A stretch of 64,000 bases of DNA, taken from positions 203,501 through 267,500 of the forward strand of contig CM067310.1 in the NCBI GenBank assembly GCA_034231615.1, given 5' to 3'. Below are positions 1-10,769 of the stretch, piece after piece. Both the position numbers and the translations under genes were made by a program. This stretch comes from Meghimatium bilineatum (taxonomy: Eukaryota > Mollusca > Gastropoda > Stylommatophora > Philomycidae). Under the pieces are notes generated by a model, which worked only from the letters and a program-made list of their open reading frames with translations, did not search any database and was not told the origin of the DNA. Positions within the stretch are counted from its first letter, which is position 1; each line of letters begins with the position of its first letter.

Positions 1-44
1 ATTTCTTTTCTATTGTCATCTTGGATGATCCTTTCCCCTATAGA

Positions 45-215
45 AATGTGTGATGTATATATATATTAGATCCTTACCTCTATAGAAGTGTGTGATGTAT
101 ATATATTAGATCCTTACCTCTATAGAAGTGTGTGATGTATATATATTAGATCCTTACCTCTATAGAAATGTGTGATGTATATATATTAGATCCTTACCTC
201 TATAGAAGTGTGATG
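45..215. repeat. 40-bp tandem repeat, about 4.5 copies
   Basis: The core TCCTTACCTCTATAGAA recurs at exactly 40-bp spacing (71, 111, 151, 191). It lies in the intron downstream of the last exon in the window. On the gene strand each unit reads CTATAGAGGTAAGG, which is an AG followed by a consensus donor. Confidence 0.9.
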
Positions 216-219
216 GGTA

Positions 220-590
220 TATGTCAGTTGAAGAATTTAGAGGATAAAGTTGATAGGGTAGAATTGAGAGGGTAGAGTTGATAGAGCAGATTTGAGAGGG
301 TAGAATTGAGAGGGTAAAGTTGATAGAGTTGAGTGGGTAGAATTGAGAGGGTAAAGTTGATAGAGTTGAGAGGGTAGAGTTGATAGAGTTGAGTGAGTAG
401 AATTGAGAGGGTAGAGTTAAGTGGCGGCGAGCAAGAGGTAAGCAAAGATATATACAAGTGTGAGGGAAGCATCATGAGATCAGCAGGATAGTCTATCAGA
501 GTACACCATCCAGGCAAGAGACATGATTTTTACGCCCCATTGTAACCAACCTTGGATGCAGAGACAGCACTTGTTAATGATATTATGTGT
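220..590 (+). mobile_element. RTE-like LINE family A, 3' end, with internal minisatellite
   Basis: The part at about 418-575 (agcaagaggtaagc, then the motifs around 'caccatccaggcaagagac' and 'gcagagacagcac') matches the 3' end of the family A LINE seen in reverse at 59.8-59.95 kb. Upstream of it, 240-420 is an irregular tandem expansion of GAGGGTAGAGTTGATA-like words. That word resembles the LINE's own sequence coding for the EGKVKG stretch. The copy is heavily decayed and has no coding capacity. Confidence 0.7.
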
Positions 591-597
591 TAAATAG

Positions 598-692
598 TGG
601 TTTTACATTGAACAAACACACAGAATCTAAATTTACATTGAACAAACACACAGAATCTAAATTTACATGAACAAAAACACAGAATCTAAAAG
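598..692. repeat. 30-bp tandem repeat, 3 copies
   Basis: The unit TTTACATTGAACAAACACAC plus AGAATCTAAA is repeated three times, the last copy with small changes. A poly-G tract of more than 20 bases follows at about 818-850. Confidence 0.85.
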
Positions 693-1011
693 ATCTTTAT
701 CAAGGGACAAACAAACAGAAAAGCAGCTGGAAGTATTTTTATATTCAGATCTATTAGATTCCATCCCATATTATCATGTAGTCTTAGGTATACTTGTTCA
801 TTAATGTATCTGGGGATGGGGGGGTGGGGGGGGGGGGGGGGAGAGGGGGGATCTGTTCCAGGCATGATGCTTAGGTAATGCGAAATCACTCTGTCAAACC
901 CAAGCCCATAGATAGGAGGGGAGATGGAATCCAAAACATAACATTTAATAAACCTACTAGTAAGCAAGTAAAGGCTTACCACATATACCATACAGTAACT
1001 TGCAGAGTGGA

Positions 1012-1328
1012 GGGTACCAAATTGTCAGGTTTGCTCAGTGCACTATATGCACTAGCTACGCCAGTGTGCCGATGCCATGTATGTCAAGTTTGCCCCGTGC
1101 ACTATATACACTAGTTACAACAGTGTTCCAATGCCATGTTTCGTCAGGTTTGCACTGTGCACTATATACACTAGCTACACCAATGTGCTGATGCCATGTA
1201 TTTGTTAGGTTTGCCCTGTGCACTATATGCACTAGCTACGCCAGTGTGTCAATGCCATGTTTTGTCAGGTTTGCTCTATGCACTATATACACTAGCTACA
1301 CCAATGTGCCGATGCGATGTATTTGTCC
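1012..1328. repeat. 60-bp minisatellite, 5 copies
   Basis: Units begin GTCAGGTTTGC and contain CACTATATRCACTAGCTACNCC. They recur at about 60-bp intervals (1025, 1083, 1144, 1204, 1264). The short open frames here are translations of the repeat. Confidence 0.88.
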
Positions 1329-1460
1329 CATTGAAAACCACAATATATTATTTTTCTTATATCTATTTAGGAATAAAGATTACAATGTATACAACATACA
1401 ACATGACCCCCCCCCTCCCCCAAAACTAGTTGAAATGTATAAAACAAAGAAATAACTTAC

Positions 1461-1692
1461 TGTGAGTGATGCCACATGCTGCATACACACAGATGTACAT
1501 CCACAAGATAGATTTATATTCCACGGTGTCGACAAGTGTTACATTGAGCAGTATTGGATCTTCTGTCCATTTCCCTACCCATAATGCATTGAAGTCTCGT
1601 GATGCCAGCATGGCAGCAAACATTGCAGCAAACAGCACAATCCAGTAAGGACCAATAGTCAATAGGTACTCCTTATAAACTGCCATAGACAC
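1461..1692 (-). CDS. ABCC exon: start of TMD2
   Basis: The exon encodes VSMAVYKEYLLTIGPYW and then a hydrophobic helix (IVLFAAMFAAMLA) followed by NALWVGKWTED. This is the junction of the inter-domain linker with the first helix of the second transmembrane domain of ABCC proteins. The acceptor is TTTGACAG at 1693-1694 and the donor is GTAAGT at 1460-1459. It starts in phase 0, joining the preceding exon as ..EFGR|VSMAVYK, and ends in phase 1. Its first nine bases and its acceptor are copied many times in the adjacent array (1693-2232). The next exon lies beyond the window. Confidence 0.88.
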
Positions 1693-2232
1693 CTGTCAAA
1701 CATATGGACATAAACATCTATCAAACATATGGACATAGACACCTGCCAAACATATGGACATAAACATCTATCAAATATATGGACATAGACACCTGTCAAA
1801 CATATGGACATAAACATCTATCAAATATATGGACATAGACACCTGTCAAACATATGGGCATAAACATCTATCAAATATATGGACATAGACACCTGTCAAA
1901 CATATGGGCATAAACATCTATCAAATATATGGACATAGACACCTGTCAAACATATGGGCATAAAAATCTATCAAATATATGGACATAGACACCTGTCAAA
2001 CATATGGACATAGACACTTGTCAAACATATGGACATAAACATCTATCAAATATAAGGACATAGACACCTATCAAACATATGGGCATAAACATCTATCAAA
2101 TATATGGACATAAACATCTATCAAACATATGGACATAGACACCTGTCAAACATATGAACATAGACACCTGTCAAACATATGGACATAAACATCTATCAAA
2201 TATATGAACATAGACACCTGTCAAACATATTG
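1693..2232. repeat. 25/50-bp array carrying copies of the exon acceptor
   Basis: Alternating 25-bp units (CATATGGACATAGACACCTG and CATATGGACATAAACATCTA cores) form a 50-bp higher-order repeat of about 11 copies. On the gene strand the first type reads TTTGACAG|GTGTCTATG, identical to the real 3' splice site and first nine bases of the exon ending at 1692. Confidence 0.9.
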
Positions 2233-2384
2233 AAATTTAAAATAACTTGTTAAGGAAATAAAAAGCAGAGATATAAAATGTTCTAACCCTTTCAACCCAA
2301 CATCCCAAAATTGTGGGTTATATGTTAATTTGTGTGTCCTCCGATGAACCAAAAATACAAGTATTTCAATATTGTGAAACAATA

Positions 2385-2510
2385 AAAGGTAAGACTCAGA
2401 AATATAACAGCTTGAGAAGCAAATAGAAGGGCAAAAGACTGTACACTCACTCTCCTCTCAACACCAAAAGGTACATGAGGACAGAAAGAAGAAGAAAATA
2501 AAAGGTAGGT
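2385..2510 (+). mobile_element. LINE family C, 3' end fragment
   Basis: The segment reads QKTVHSLSSQHQKVHEDRK in one frame. It corresponds to the end AKDCTLTLPSTPKGT of the family C LINE at 52.85-53.36 kb, in opposite orientation. The surrounding 2233-2700 shows nothing else recognisable. Confidence 0.65.
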
Positions 2511-2699
2511 CCCATGGCAGTAACATGCCATGAATGAAGACAACTCTTCATGTATTAAGCCATAGCAACTATTAGATGGAGTGGTCAGTTCCCTTCATTG
2601 CTGTGTTTACCTTCCCCAACCCATGCTTCAGGTACCCATTTACAATGGGGTCTACTGGAGGAACTATCATATCAGAAGACAAATCCTGACCCATATTTA

Positions 2700-3620
2700 T
2701 TTTTCCAGATGTTGCATCAACATGGCACGCTGTAACCCGATGTGGTATCAAACCTGGCATGCTGTAACCTGACGTGGTTTCAAACCTGGCACATCTTAAC
2801 CCAATAAGGTTTCAAACCTGGCACACTGTAACCAGATGTAGTTTCAAACCTGGAATGCTATAACCCAATGTATCCATATGTGGTTTCAAATCTGGCGCGC
2901 AGTAATCCATTATGTCCAGATGTGGTTAAAAACCTGGCATGCTGTAATCCAATGTGGTCTAACACCTGGCATGCTGTAACCCGATATGGTTTCAAATCTG
3001 GCATGCTGTAACCCAATATGTCCATATGTGGTTTCAAACCTGGCACACTGTAACCAGATGTATCCAAATGTAGTTTCAAACCTGGCATGCTGTAATCCAA
3101 TGTGGTCTCAAACCTGGCATGCTGTAATCCGATGTGGTCTCAAAACTGGCACGATGTAATCCGATGTGTCCAGATGTGGTTTCAAACATGGCATGCTGTA
3201 ACCCAATGTGGTCTCAAACCTGGCATGCTGTAACCCAATGTGGTCTCAAACTTGGCATGCTGTAACCCGATATGGTTTAAAACCTGGCACACTGTAACCC
3301 AATGTGTCCATAGATGGTTTCAAACCTGGCACACTGTAACCCAATGTGTGCATAGATGGTTTCAAACCTGACACGCTGTAACCCAATGTGTCCATAGATG
3401 GTTTCAAACCTGGCACGCTGTAATCCAATGTGGTCTCATACCTGGCATGCTGTAACCCGAAATGGTTTCAAACCTGGCACGCTGTAACCCAATGTGTCCA
3501 GATGTAGTTTCAAACCTGGCACGCTGTAACCCAATGTGTCCATAGATGGTTTCAAACCTGGCACACTGTAATCCATTGTGTCCAAATGTAATTTCAAACC
3601 TGGCACGCTGTAACCCGAAG
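2700..3620. repeat. degenerate minisatellite, ~29-45-bp units
   Basis: The words GGTTTCAAACCTGGCAC, GCTGTAACCCAATG and TGTCCATAGATG recur about 25 times in variable order. This gives short open frames (for example GLQRARFETTSGH on the minus strand) that are repeat translations, not genes. Unit length varies because the TGTCCATA segment is present or absent. Confidence 0.88.
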
Positions 3621-4135
3621 ACAAGAATTACAAAACAGTACTCTATATCAGTAAAATCATTTGCCTTAATTACACAGATTGCTGATGTCATGAAGTATGC
3701 ACTGCATTGTGTACAAGTGTTTCCTCAAAATGGCCTGCATATTTTATATTTTGTGATTGTTAATCAATTTTAAAATGCAAAGATGTGCTAAATATCAGGG
3801 ATATTTATGTTGTGATAGTTGAATGATGACTAGCAGAAAACGTTGTTTCAAGTGTGGAAGAGTTGCATCATTTATCAACAACACTCTCATCCTGATCCAA
3901 CCATATTCAAGTGGCAATACAGATCAAGATGATTGGAGAAGATGCATGAGAATTCAGTGGAAGACCAGTGTGTTCTATGTGTCTCACAAAATCCTTTGCT
4001 TTCTACAATGCTCTGTTAGCAAGTACCTTCAAGCCCAGTGAATATCAGATGTTTGATCCACACTAACAGCCACACTCAGGCTTCACATACTCTGGCAGAT
4101 ATGCCCTGTATTTACCTACTGGCCAGAGCCCTTCG
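3621..4135. other. intron sequence, nothing recognised
   Basis: This is unique-looking AT-rich sequence between a minisatellite and a dispersed repeat. A 72-codon plus-strand frame at 3823-4041 has no recognisable domain, and I take it as chance. Confidence 0.5.
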
Positions 4136-4139
4136 GTTA

Positions 4140-4385
4140 CACTCACCTGGTTAGGCCAGCCTGTCAAGACTGTTACCAAATATACCATAAAAGCGACGTG
4201 CAGGTAGTCATTTTATTTGTACATGCATGGCAGGTATGGTATTGCTATTATTTGCTCCACTTTCAGGCCCCACAGGACACATGTGGTTTCTCAACACTAA
4301 ATGCTAGGTTCTATTTCCCAAAAGGAGGGTAGGTAAAGGGAGATGTTTAAACTGTACACCAGCATATCACATACCCACCCCACCC
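4140..4385 (-). mobile_element. dispersed repeat (SINE-like), copy 1
   Basis: It shares about 240 bp of order-preserved similarity with 5765-5995 (for example TACCATAAAAGC, TTATTTGTACATGCATG, TTTAAACTGTACACCA). Its middle resembles the head of the longer SINE copies at 34.3 and 46.7 kb (CATGCATGG, TTTGCTCC, CAGGCCCC). Confidence 0.65.
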
Positions 4386-4537
4386 TTCTTCCTGTTGTAA
4401 TGGTCATGCCTCCAGTAAACTTCTATAAATCCCCACACAACTCCCACACAACAAATCCCACACAACTCCCACACAACAAATCCAACCATCTGGTTCAAAA
4501 CTCTTCATTACAATCATGATTGTCATAAAATCCTTAC

Positions 4538-4715
4538 CCTTCCAAACTCTGTATCCTCATTATCAATCAATTTTCCGTTAGGTTCCATATTCTTCTCTAT
4601 TTCATCTTCACCTTTATCAGCATTATCACTGTTGTCTACATTACTATCATCAACACTTTCATTGCTAGTTATCTCTTCATCTCCTATGCAGCTTACCTCC
4701 TCTTGTAAGAAATCC
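4538..4715 (-). CDS. ABCC exon: acidic inter-domain linker
   Basis: The exon encodes DFLQEEVSCIGDEE, then a very acidic Ser/Asn/Asp-rich stretch and NGKLIDNEDTEFGR. This matches in place and composition the poorly conserved, regulated linker between NBD1 and TMD2 of MRPs. The acceptor is TCTTTAG at 4717-4716 and the donor is GTAAGG at 4537-4536. It starts in phase 2, accepting CT from the microexon at 7632-7656, and ends in phase 0 into VSMAVYK. Sequence identity is weak, as expected for a linker, so the call rests on phase, splice sites and position. Confidence 0.8.
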
Positions 4716-4717
4716 CT

Positions 4718-5175
4718 AAAGAGAAAATAGACAAAACAGAATATTAACCTGAAATTGCACTGTACAACAAATAGACAAAACAGAATATTAACCTGATATT
4801 TCACTATACAACAAATAGACAAAACAGAATATTAACCTGATATTTCACTATACAACAAATAGACAAAACAGAATATTAACCTGATATTTCACTATACAAC
4901 AAATAGACAAAACAGAATATTAACCTGATATTTCACTATACAACAAATAGACAAAACAGAATATTAACCTGATATTTCACTGTACAACAAATAGACAAAA
5001 CAGAATATTAACCTGATATTTCACTATACAACAAATAGACAAAACAGAATAGTAGCCTATTTCACTATACAACGTCTATTTGATATTCAAATAGACAAAC
5101 AGAAAAGTAGACTTATATTTCACTATAAAACAAATAGACAAAACATAAAAGTAACCTGATATTTCATTATACAAC
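4718..5175. repeat. 44-bp tandem repeat, ~9 copies
   Basis: The unit contains AAATAGACAAAACAGAATAT, TAACCTGATATTTCAC and TATACAAC. It abuts the acceptor of the linker exon (the array begins within about 10 bp of it). Copies at the right end (5040-5175) are more diverged. Confidence 0.9.
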
Positions 5176-5179
5176 AAAT

Positions 5180-5760
5180 CTTCTGCTTCTCCTTCAATCA
5201 TCATAAAACAACAAAAATCGTTAACTTTGTATCCAATTACAATCTTCATACACCTTCATATAGTACACCAAAATACTGTTTATTATCTATTGCCTAGTCC
5301 AAAGTGGATGCTAACACTACTGGTTCACATTTGCCATTAAGTGTAGGTGTGGGAGGTTAGTGTTCCAGGGCCAGATGTATCATCTCTATTATGCTATATC
5401 CATGTTTATACAATATGTCTTTGATGTTATCTATCTATTTCTTTCTTACTACTGTAATCTGATCAATTTATTATATGTGCTTGTGCTTGTAGGAAGTTGG
5501 ATATATTCCATTCTCATAACATGTTCAAACTAGTTACAATCTTTTGATACATTCAATACATGATATAATGTGTAGTTTATTTCTGATATCAACATTTCAT
5601 AACTTGTCTAATATGGTAACTCCGACAGTCTTTTTTCACACATTTCATTGCACTTGTTATTAGCTTTCTCTTGTGTGAGGATATCAGTGTACAAGTCTGG
5701 GGCATTGATATCAGTGTTGGTAAAAAAACAAAACCACTCTTATCATTTGACTTTGATCTT
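5180..5760. other. intron sequence, nothing recognised
   Basis: AT-rich sequence with no long frame, no tandem repeat and no family match that I can see. Confidence 0.5.
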
Positions 5761-5764
5761 AATT

Positions 5765-5995
5765 ATTGGATGTTTAAGCCTGTCAAAACTATTACCAAAT
5801 ATACCATAAAAGCAACATACAGGAAGTAATTTTATTTGTACATGCATGACAGGTAAGTGTTACTATTATTTGCTATACTTTCGGGCCCCAAAAGACACAA
5901 GTGGTTTCTTAACACTAAATGCCAGGTTCTATTTTCCAAAAGAAGGGTTGATGGGTGGAGGGGGGAGAGGTGTTTAAACTGTACACCAACACATG
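5765..5995 (-). mobile_element. dispersed repeat (SINE-like), copy 2
   Basis: This is the second copy of the element at 4140-4385, same orientation, about 80-85% alike by eye. It ends at TTTAAACTGTACACCAACA, where the following 32-bp array begins. Confidence 0.65.
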
Positions 5996-6355
5996 ACATA
6001 CTCAGCTGACAAGTTACTGACACATGACATACTCAGCTGATAAGTTACTGACACATGACATACTCAGCTTATAAGTTACTGACACATGACATACTCAGCT
6101 CATAAGTTAATGATACATGACATACTCAGCTGATAAGTTACTGACACATGACATAGCTGATAAGTTACTGACACATGATATAGCTGATAAGTTACTGACA
6201 CATGACAAACTCAGCTGATAAGTTACTGACACATGACATACTCAGCTGATAAGTTACTGACACATGAGATAGCAGATAAGTTACTGACACATGACATAGC
6301 AGATAAGTTACTGACACATGATATAGCTGATAAGTTACTGACACATGACATACTG
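5990..6355. repeat. 24-32-bp tandem repeat, ~12 copies
   Basis: The unit is GATAAGTTACTGACACATGA with CATACTCAGCT, the latter absent in some units. The translated frames (for example LLTHDIADK) are repeat artefacts. Confidence 0.88.
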
Positions 6356-6689
6356 TTATTAGTTCCACATATGAGTAAGGATGTGCTGGTATCTGAAGAA
6401 AAGAAAGCACTAATAGGCTGACAGATGTGGCAACCATGGATACAGAGGACTAGCAATGGTCTGAACTGAGTTCTGAATTTATGTAAAGAGTTAAGATGAC
6501 TGACCATTGTATATATGTTTGTGAATGTGAAATAATGAGCAGATTTCAAGAATACAATGTCAAGAAGAGTGTGACTAAACAAGAATGTTGTGCTAGGGAA
6601 ACTGGTAAACCAAATACAGAGTAGGTATGACCAGTCCCTACATGATGAGTATATTTTGAGAATGAGATACCAGCAAAAATAGCCTCACC

Positions 6690-6845
6690 CTTTTGCCTGC
6701 CATGTAGTTACAACAGGTTTTTGAGAGAGGAACATGTTGTCCTATCTCAGAGAATCAAAGTCAACTAGAGGCCATGCTAAAATCAGATGTGTCAGATGAA
6801 AGGTGCAGATATCACAGCTAAATTCAGATGTGTTTCAGATGAAAG
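6690..6845 (+). mobile_element. degenerate SINE copy
   Basis: GCCATGCTAAAATCAGATGT and GAAAGGTGCAGATATCACAG resemble GCCATGCTGAAGTCGGATGT and GAAAGGCGCAGATATCGCAG in the cleaner copy at 46.7-46.97 kb. Other parts are eroded. Confidence 0.5.
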
Positions 6846-7555
6846 GTTGCATGTGAGCATGCATGCTTGCTTGTGTGCTTGTAAGCATGTGCTTGTGTGC
6901 ATGTAAGCATGTGCATGTGTGTATGTAAACATGCATGCTTGCTTGTGTGCATGTAAACATGTGCTTGTGTGTATGTAAGCATGCATGCTTGTTTGTGTAT
7001 GTGTAATCATGTTCTTGTGTGTATGTAAGCATGCATGCTTGCTTGTATGCATGTAAGCATGTGTGTGTATGTAAGCATGTTCGTGTGTGTATGTAAGCAT
7101 GTGCGTGTGTATGTAAGCATGTGCTTGTGTGTATGTAAGCATGTTCTTGTGTGTGTAAGCATGCATGCCTGCTTGTGTGCATGTAAGTATGTGTGTATGT
7201 AAGCATGTGCTTGTGTGTATGTAAGCATGTGCTTGTGTGTATGTAAGCATGTTCTTGTGTGTATGTAAGCATGCATGCTTGCTTGTGTGCATGTAAGCAT
7301 GTATGCTTGCTTGTATGTATGTTAGCGTGTGTTTGTGTGTATGTGCGCATGCATGCCTGCTTGTGTGTATGAGAGCATGTACGTGTGTGTATGTGAGCAT
7401 GTATGCTTGCTTGTATATGTTAGTGTGTGTTTGTGTGTATGTGAGCATGTGCGTGTGTGTATGTGAGCATGCATGCCTGCTTGTGTGTATGTAAGCATGT
7501 GTGTGTGTGTGTGTGTGAGCATGTATGCTTGCTTGTATGTATATATGTGTTTATA
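6845..7555. repeat. (TGTGTATGTAAGCATG)-type low-complexity array
   Basis: About 700 bp of interleaved GTAAGCATG, TGCTTGTGTG and TGTATG words, with a pure TG run near 7500-7517. On the gene strand this is an ACA/CAT-rich tract. It opens a 218-codon minus frame of HTHKHMLTYTQ type, which is repeat translation. Confidence 0.9.
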
Positions 7556-7631
7556 TCAGGTGCTATATTTGATGAAACAAACCTTATCTGATCAAACAAT
7601 ATTGTTACATGACAATGTAAGACAGACTTAC

Positions 7632-7656
7632 AGTTCAGATGGAGGTTTGTTCTCCT
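7632..7656 (-). CDS. ABCC 25-nt microexon in the linker
   Basis: A 25-nt exon lies between TTGATTTCTATAG (acceptor) and GTAAGTC (donor). I looked for it because the exon at 9652-9832 ends in phase 1 while the exon at 4538-4715 starts in phase 2, so an exon of length 3n+1 was needed. Read in phase it gives E-ENKPPSE-L, joining ..DNDTE to DFLQEEVS without a stop and keeping the acidic, polar character of the linker. Transcript evidence is not available here, and a chance match cannot be excluded. Confidence 0.6.
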
Positions 7657-7739
7657 CTATAGAAATCAAGCGGGTGAAGATGTTCCTCTTGATTTGCTCA
7701 ACTGTAAATAATTGTTATTGTTATAAAATATCAATTTGA

Positions 7740-8285
7740 TTTTGAAAGAAAGATTTCAAATGAAAACCTGATATAGATGAGGTTTGTCTATAAATTTGTA
7801 CAGATTTTGTGTAATTGTTTACAGAATATATTCAAATTTCAAGAGGAACCCAAAAAAAACATCTGGCATGCAGGATAAAAAGTTGAAAACTTGTGTGTTT
7901 ATTTGATCATGTGATGAGGCATGATTCCATTTCTAAAATATCTGCTAGGGGACAGTTGAGGAGAGGAAGAAGAAGAAGAGGCTATCAGAAATTATGGATT
8001 TATAATATTAAAGATTGGAGAGAATAGGAATCCTGACTAGTATCGCTGGCACTTGCTCAGCAACGATGGTGCCATTCCTCAACCTCCCCAAATAAACTGA
8101 CTTGTATAGCTGGCACTTGCTCAACAATGATGGTGCCATTCCTCAGCCTCCCCAGATTATGAGCCCTGGTACTCTACGTTCTAGAGGCTGAGTGAACTAC
8201 AGAAGTCAATTTTAGTTCAAACTATGAATAACTGTTCAACTCGAAACCTGAGTCTGCTGGTTGGTGGGCAAGTGATTTAAAACTA
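7740..8285. other. intron sequence with one short direct repeat
   Basis: The segment GGCACTTGCTCAGCAACGAT with GGTGCCATTCCTC occurs twice (about 8048 and 8107). A GAAGAAGAAG run sits near 7965-7980. Nothing else is recognised. Confidence 0.5.
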
Positions 8286-8289
8286 CCCT

Positions 8290-8935
8290 ACCATGATTCC
8301 CTCTCATCCCAGCCATCTACAACTTCTTTGACTTGAAACTGCCCTGCCATTGCTCCCTCTCAGTGTGTATCCCAGCCATCTACAACTTCTTTGACTTGAA
8401 ACTGCCCTGCCATTGCTCCCTCTCAGTGTGTATCCCAGCCATCTACAACTTCTTTGACTTGAAACTGCCCTGCCATTGCTCCCTCTAAGTGTGTATCCCA
8501 GCCATCTACAACTTCTTTGACTTGAAACTGCCTTGCCATTGCTCCCTCTAAGTGTGTATCCCAGCCATCTACAACTTCTTTGACTTGAAACTGCCCTGCC
8601 ATTGCTCCCTCTAAGTGTGTATCCCAGCCATCTACAACTTCTTTGACTTGAAACTGCCCTGCCATGATTCCCTCTCAGTGTGTATCCCAGCCATCTACAA
8701 CTTCTTTGACTTGAAACTGCCCTGCCATGATTCCCTCTCAGTGTGTATCCCAGCCATCTACAACTTCTTTGACTTGAAACTGCCTTGCCATTGCTCCCTC
8801 TCAGTGTGTATCCCAGCCATCTACAACTTCTTTGACTTGAAACTGCCGTGCCATTGCTCCCTCTCAGTGTGTATCCCAGCCATCTACAACTTCTTTGACT
8901 TGAAACTGCCCTGCCATGATTCCCTCTCACTGGTT
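8290..8935. repeat. 63-bp minisatellite, ~10 near-identical copies
   Basis: The unit contains CCCAGCCATCTACAACTTCT, TTGACTTGAAACTGCC and CTCCCTCT. Spacing is exactly 63 bp, 21 codons, so frames stay open on both strands (222 codons on minus, 141 on plus). Copies are over 95% identical by eye, so the array is young. No splice sites support it as coding. Confidence 0.93.
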
Positions 8936-9395
8936 TCAATAATCCTGTTGGTGGGCCAGACAAGCTTGTCACTGGTTTTAATAATTCTAGTTGGTGGGCC
9001 AGGCAAGTTTATCACTGGTTTCAATAATCCTCGTTGGTGAGACAGGCAAGCTTGTCACTGGTTTCAATAATCCTCGTTGGTGAGACAGGCAAGCTTGTCA
9101 CTGGTTTCAATAATCCTAGTTGGTGAGACAGGCAAGCTTGTCACTGGTTTAAATAATCCTAGTTGGTTAGACAGGCAAGCTTGTCACTGGTTTCAATAAT
9201 CCTAGTTGGTGGGCCAGACAAGCTTGTCACTGGTTTCAATAATCCTAGTTGATGGGCCAGGAAAGTTTTTCTCTGGTTTCAATAATCCTAGTTGATGGGC
9301 CAGGAAAGTTTGTCTCTGGTTTCAATAATCCTAGTTGGTGGATCAGGCAAGCTTGTCATTGGTTTCAATAATCCTAGTTGGTGAGCCAGGTTTTA
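8930..9395. repeat. ~44-bp minisatellite, ~10 copies
   Basis: The unit contains CACTGGTTTCAATAATCCT, AGTTGGTGGGCCAGGCAAG and CTTGT. It follows the 63-bp array without a gap. Confidence 0.9.
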
Positions 9396-9651
9396 GATAA
9401 GATTTCAGTTCATGTCAACAGAACTACACTTGTCTTATTGTACATAAAAGTGTAGTAGGCATTTTCCATATTTTTTTTTTAATGTGACATGTTTGGTGTT
9501 TCCTAAAGATATTTGTCCTCCATGACATTATATCACACCCCTGTTGCCTCCTTGACAATGTATTGCCCCCTTAAGTCTTCCACCATCCCAAGTGGGTATT
9601 TTCGCCCATTTTGAGAAACTGATTTAGAGCATCCATTACTCGCAAACTTAC

Positions 9652-9832
9652 CTTCAGTATCATTGTCCTGCTCCTCATGCAAGAAGACATCCTTGAGGAA
9701 CTGGGCAAAGGCTCCATTGTGACTCAGGAGCTGTTTGTATGTACCACTTTCAGAGATTGTGTTGTCCTTCATTACCACAATGTTGTCAATTAATGGCAAC
9801 CAATGGATTCCATGGGTAACCAACACACGAGT
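9652..9832 (-). CDS. ABCC exon: NBD1 H-loop and C-terminal part
   Basis: The exon encodes TRVLVTHGIHWLPLIDNIVV, then ISESGTYKQLLSHNGAFAQF and LKDVFLHEEQDNDTE. VTHG holds the H-loop (switch) histidine. The SESGTYKQLL and GAFAQFL motifs are the canonical end of an ABCC NBD1. The acceptor is TGATAG at 9834-9833 and the donor is GTAAGT at 9651-9650. It enters in phase 0 after ..MLKNK and leaves in phase 1. Confidence 0.95.
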
Positions 9833-9839
9833 CTATCAC

Positions 9840-10765
9840 AAATATAAATACAACAGTCTTATCACTATCTTTGGCCTATGTATATCAATCACTATCTGTG
9901 ACATGTATCTCTGTCACTATTTGTGGCCTATGTATATCAATCACTATCTGTGACATGTATCTCTGTCACTATTTGTGGCCTATGCATCTCTGCCACTATC
10001 TGTGACGTGTATCTCTGTCATTATTTGTGGCCTATGCATCTCTGTCACTATCTGTGACATGTATCTCTGTCACTATTTGTGGCCTATGTATATCAATCAC
10101 TATCAGTGATCTAGGTATCTCTGACACCATCTGTGACATGTATTTCTGTCACTATCAGTGATCTAGGTATCTCTGACACCATCTGTGACATGTATCTCTG
10201 TCACTATCAGTGATCTAGGTATCTCTGACACCATCTGTGACATGTATTTCTGTCACTATCAGTGATCTAGGTATCTCTGACACCATCTGTGACATGTATT
10301 TCTGTCACTATCAGTGATCTAGGTATCTCTGACACCATCTGTGACATGTATTTCTGTCACTATCAGTGGTCTAGGTATTTCTGACACCATCTGTAACATG
10401 TATTTCAATCACTGTCTGTGACATGTATTTCCGTCACTATCTGTGACATATTTATCTCTGTCACTAATTGTGACATATGTATCTCTGTCACTAATTGTGA
10501 CATATGTATCTCTGTCACTATCTGTGACATGTATCTCTGTCACTAATTGTGACATATGTATCTCTGTCACTAATTGTGACATATGTATCTCTGTCACTAT
10601 TTGTGACATGTATCTGTCACTAATTGTAACATATGTATCTCTGTCACTAATTGTGACATGTATTTCTGTCACTATCTGTGGCCTATGTATTTCTGTCACT
10701 ATATGTGGCATATGTATCTGTCACTATCTGTGCCCTATTTATCTCTGTCACTATCTGTGATATAG
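9840..10765. repeat. ~25/50-bp minisatellite, ~35 units
   Basis: Units are CTCTGTCACTATCTGTGAC plus ATGTAT, with an alternative GATCTAGGTATCTCTGACAC type that alternates at about 10080-10370. It starts within about 50 bp of the acceptor of the exon ending at 9832. Confidence 0.9.
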
Positions 10766-10769
10766 TGTA

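Noticed and set aside
2700..3620. Possible CRISPR-like array of alternating repeats
   Set aside because: Units are degenerate, spacers are themselves repeats, and the locus is a eukaryotic intron.
6792..7448. 218-codon His/Thr-rich minus frame
   Set aside because: It comes from a TGTGTATG/CATG low-complexity tract.
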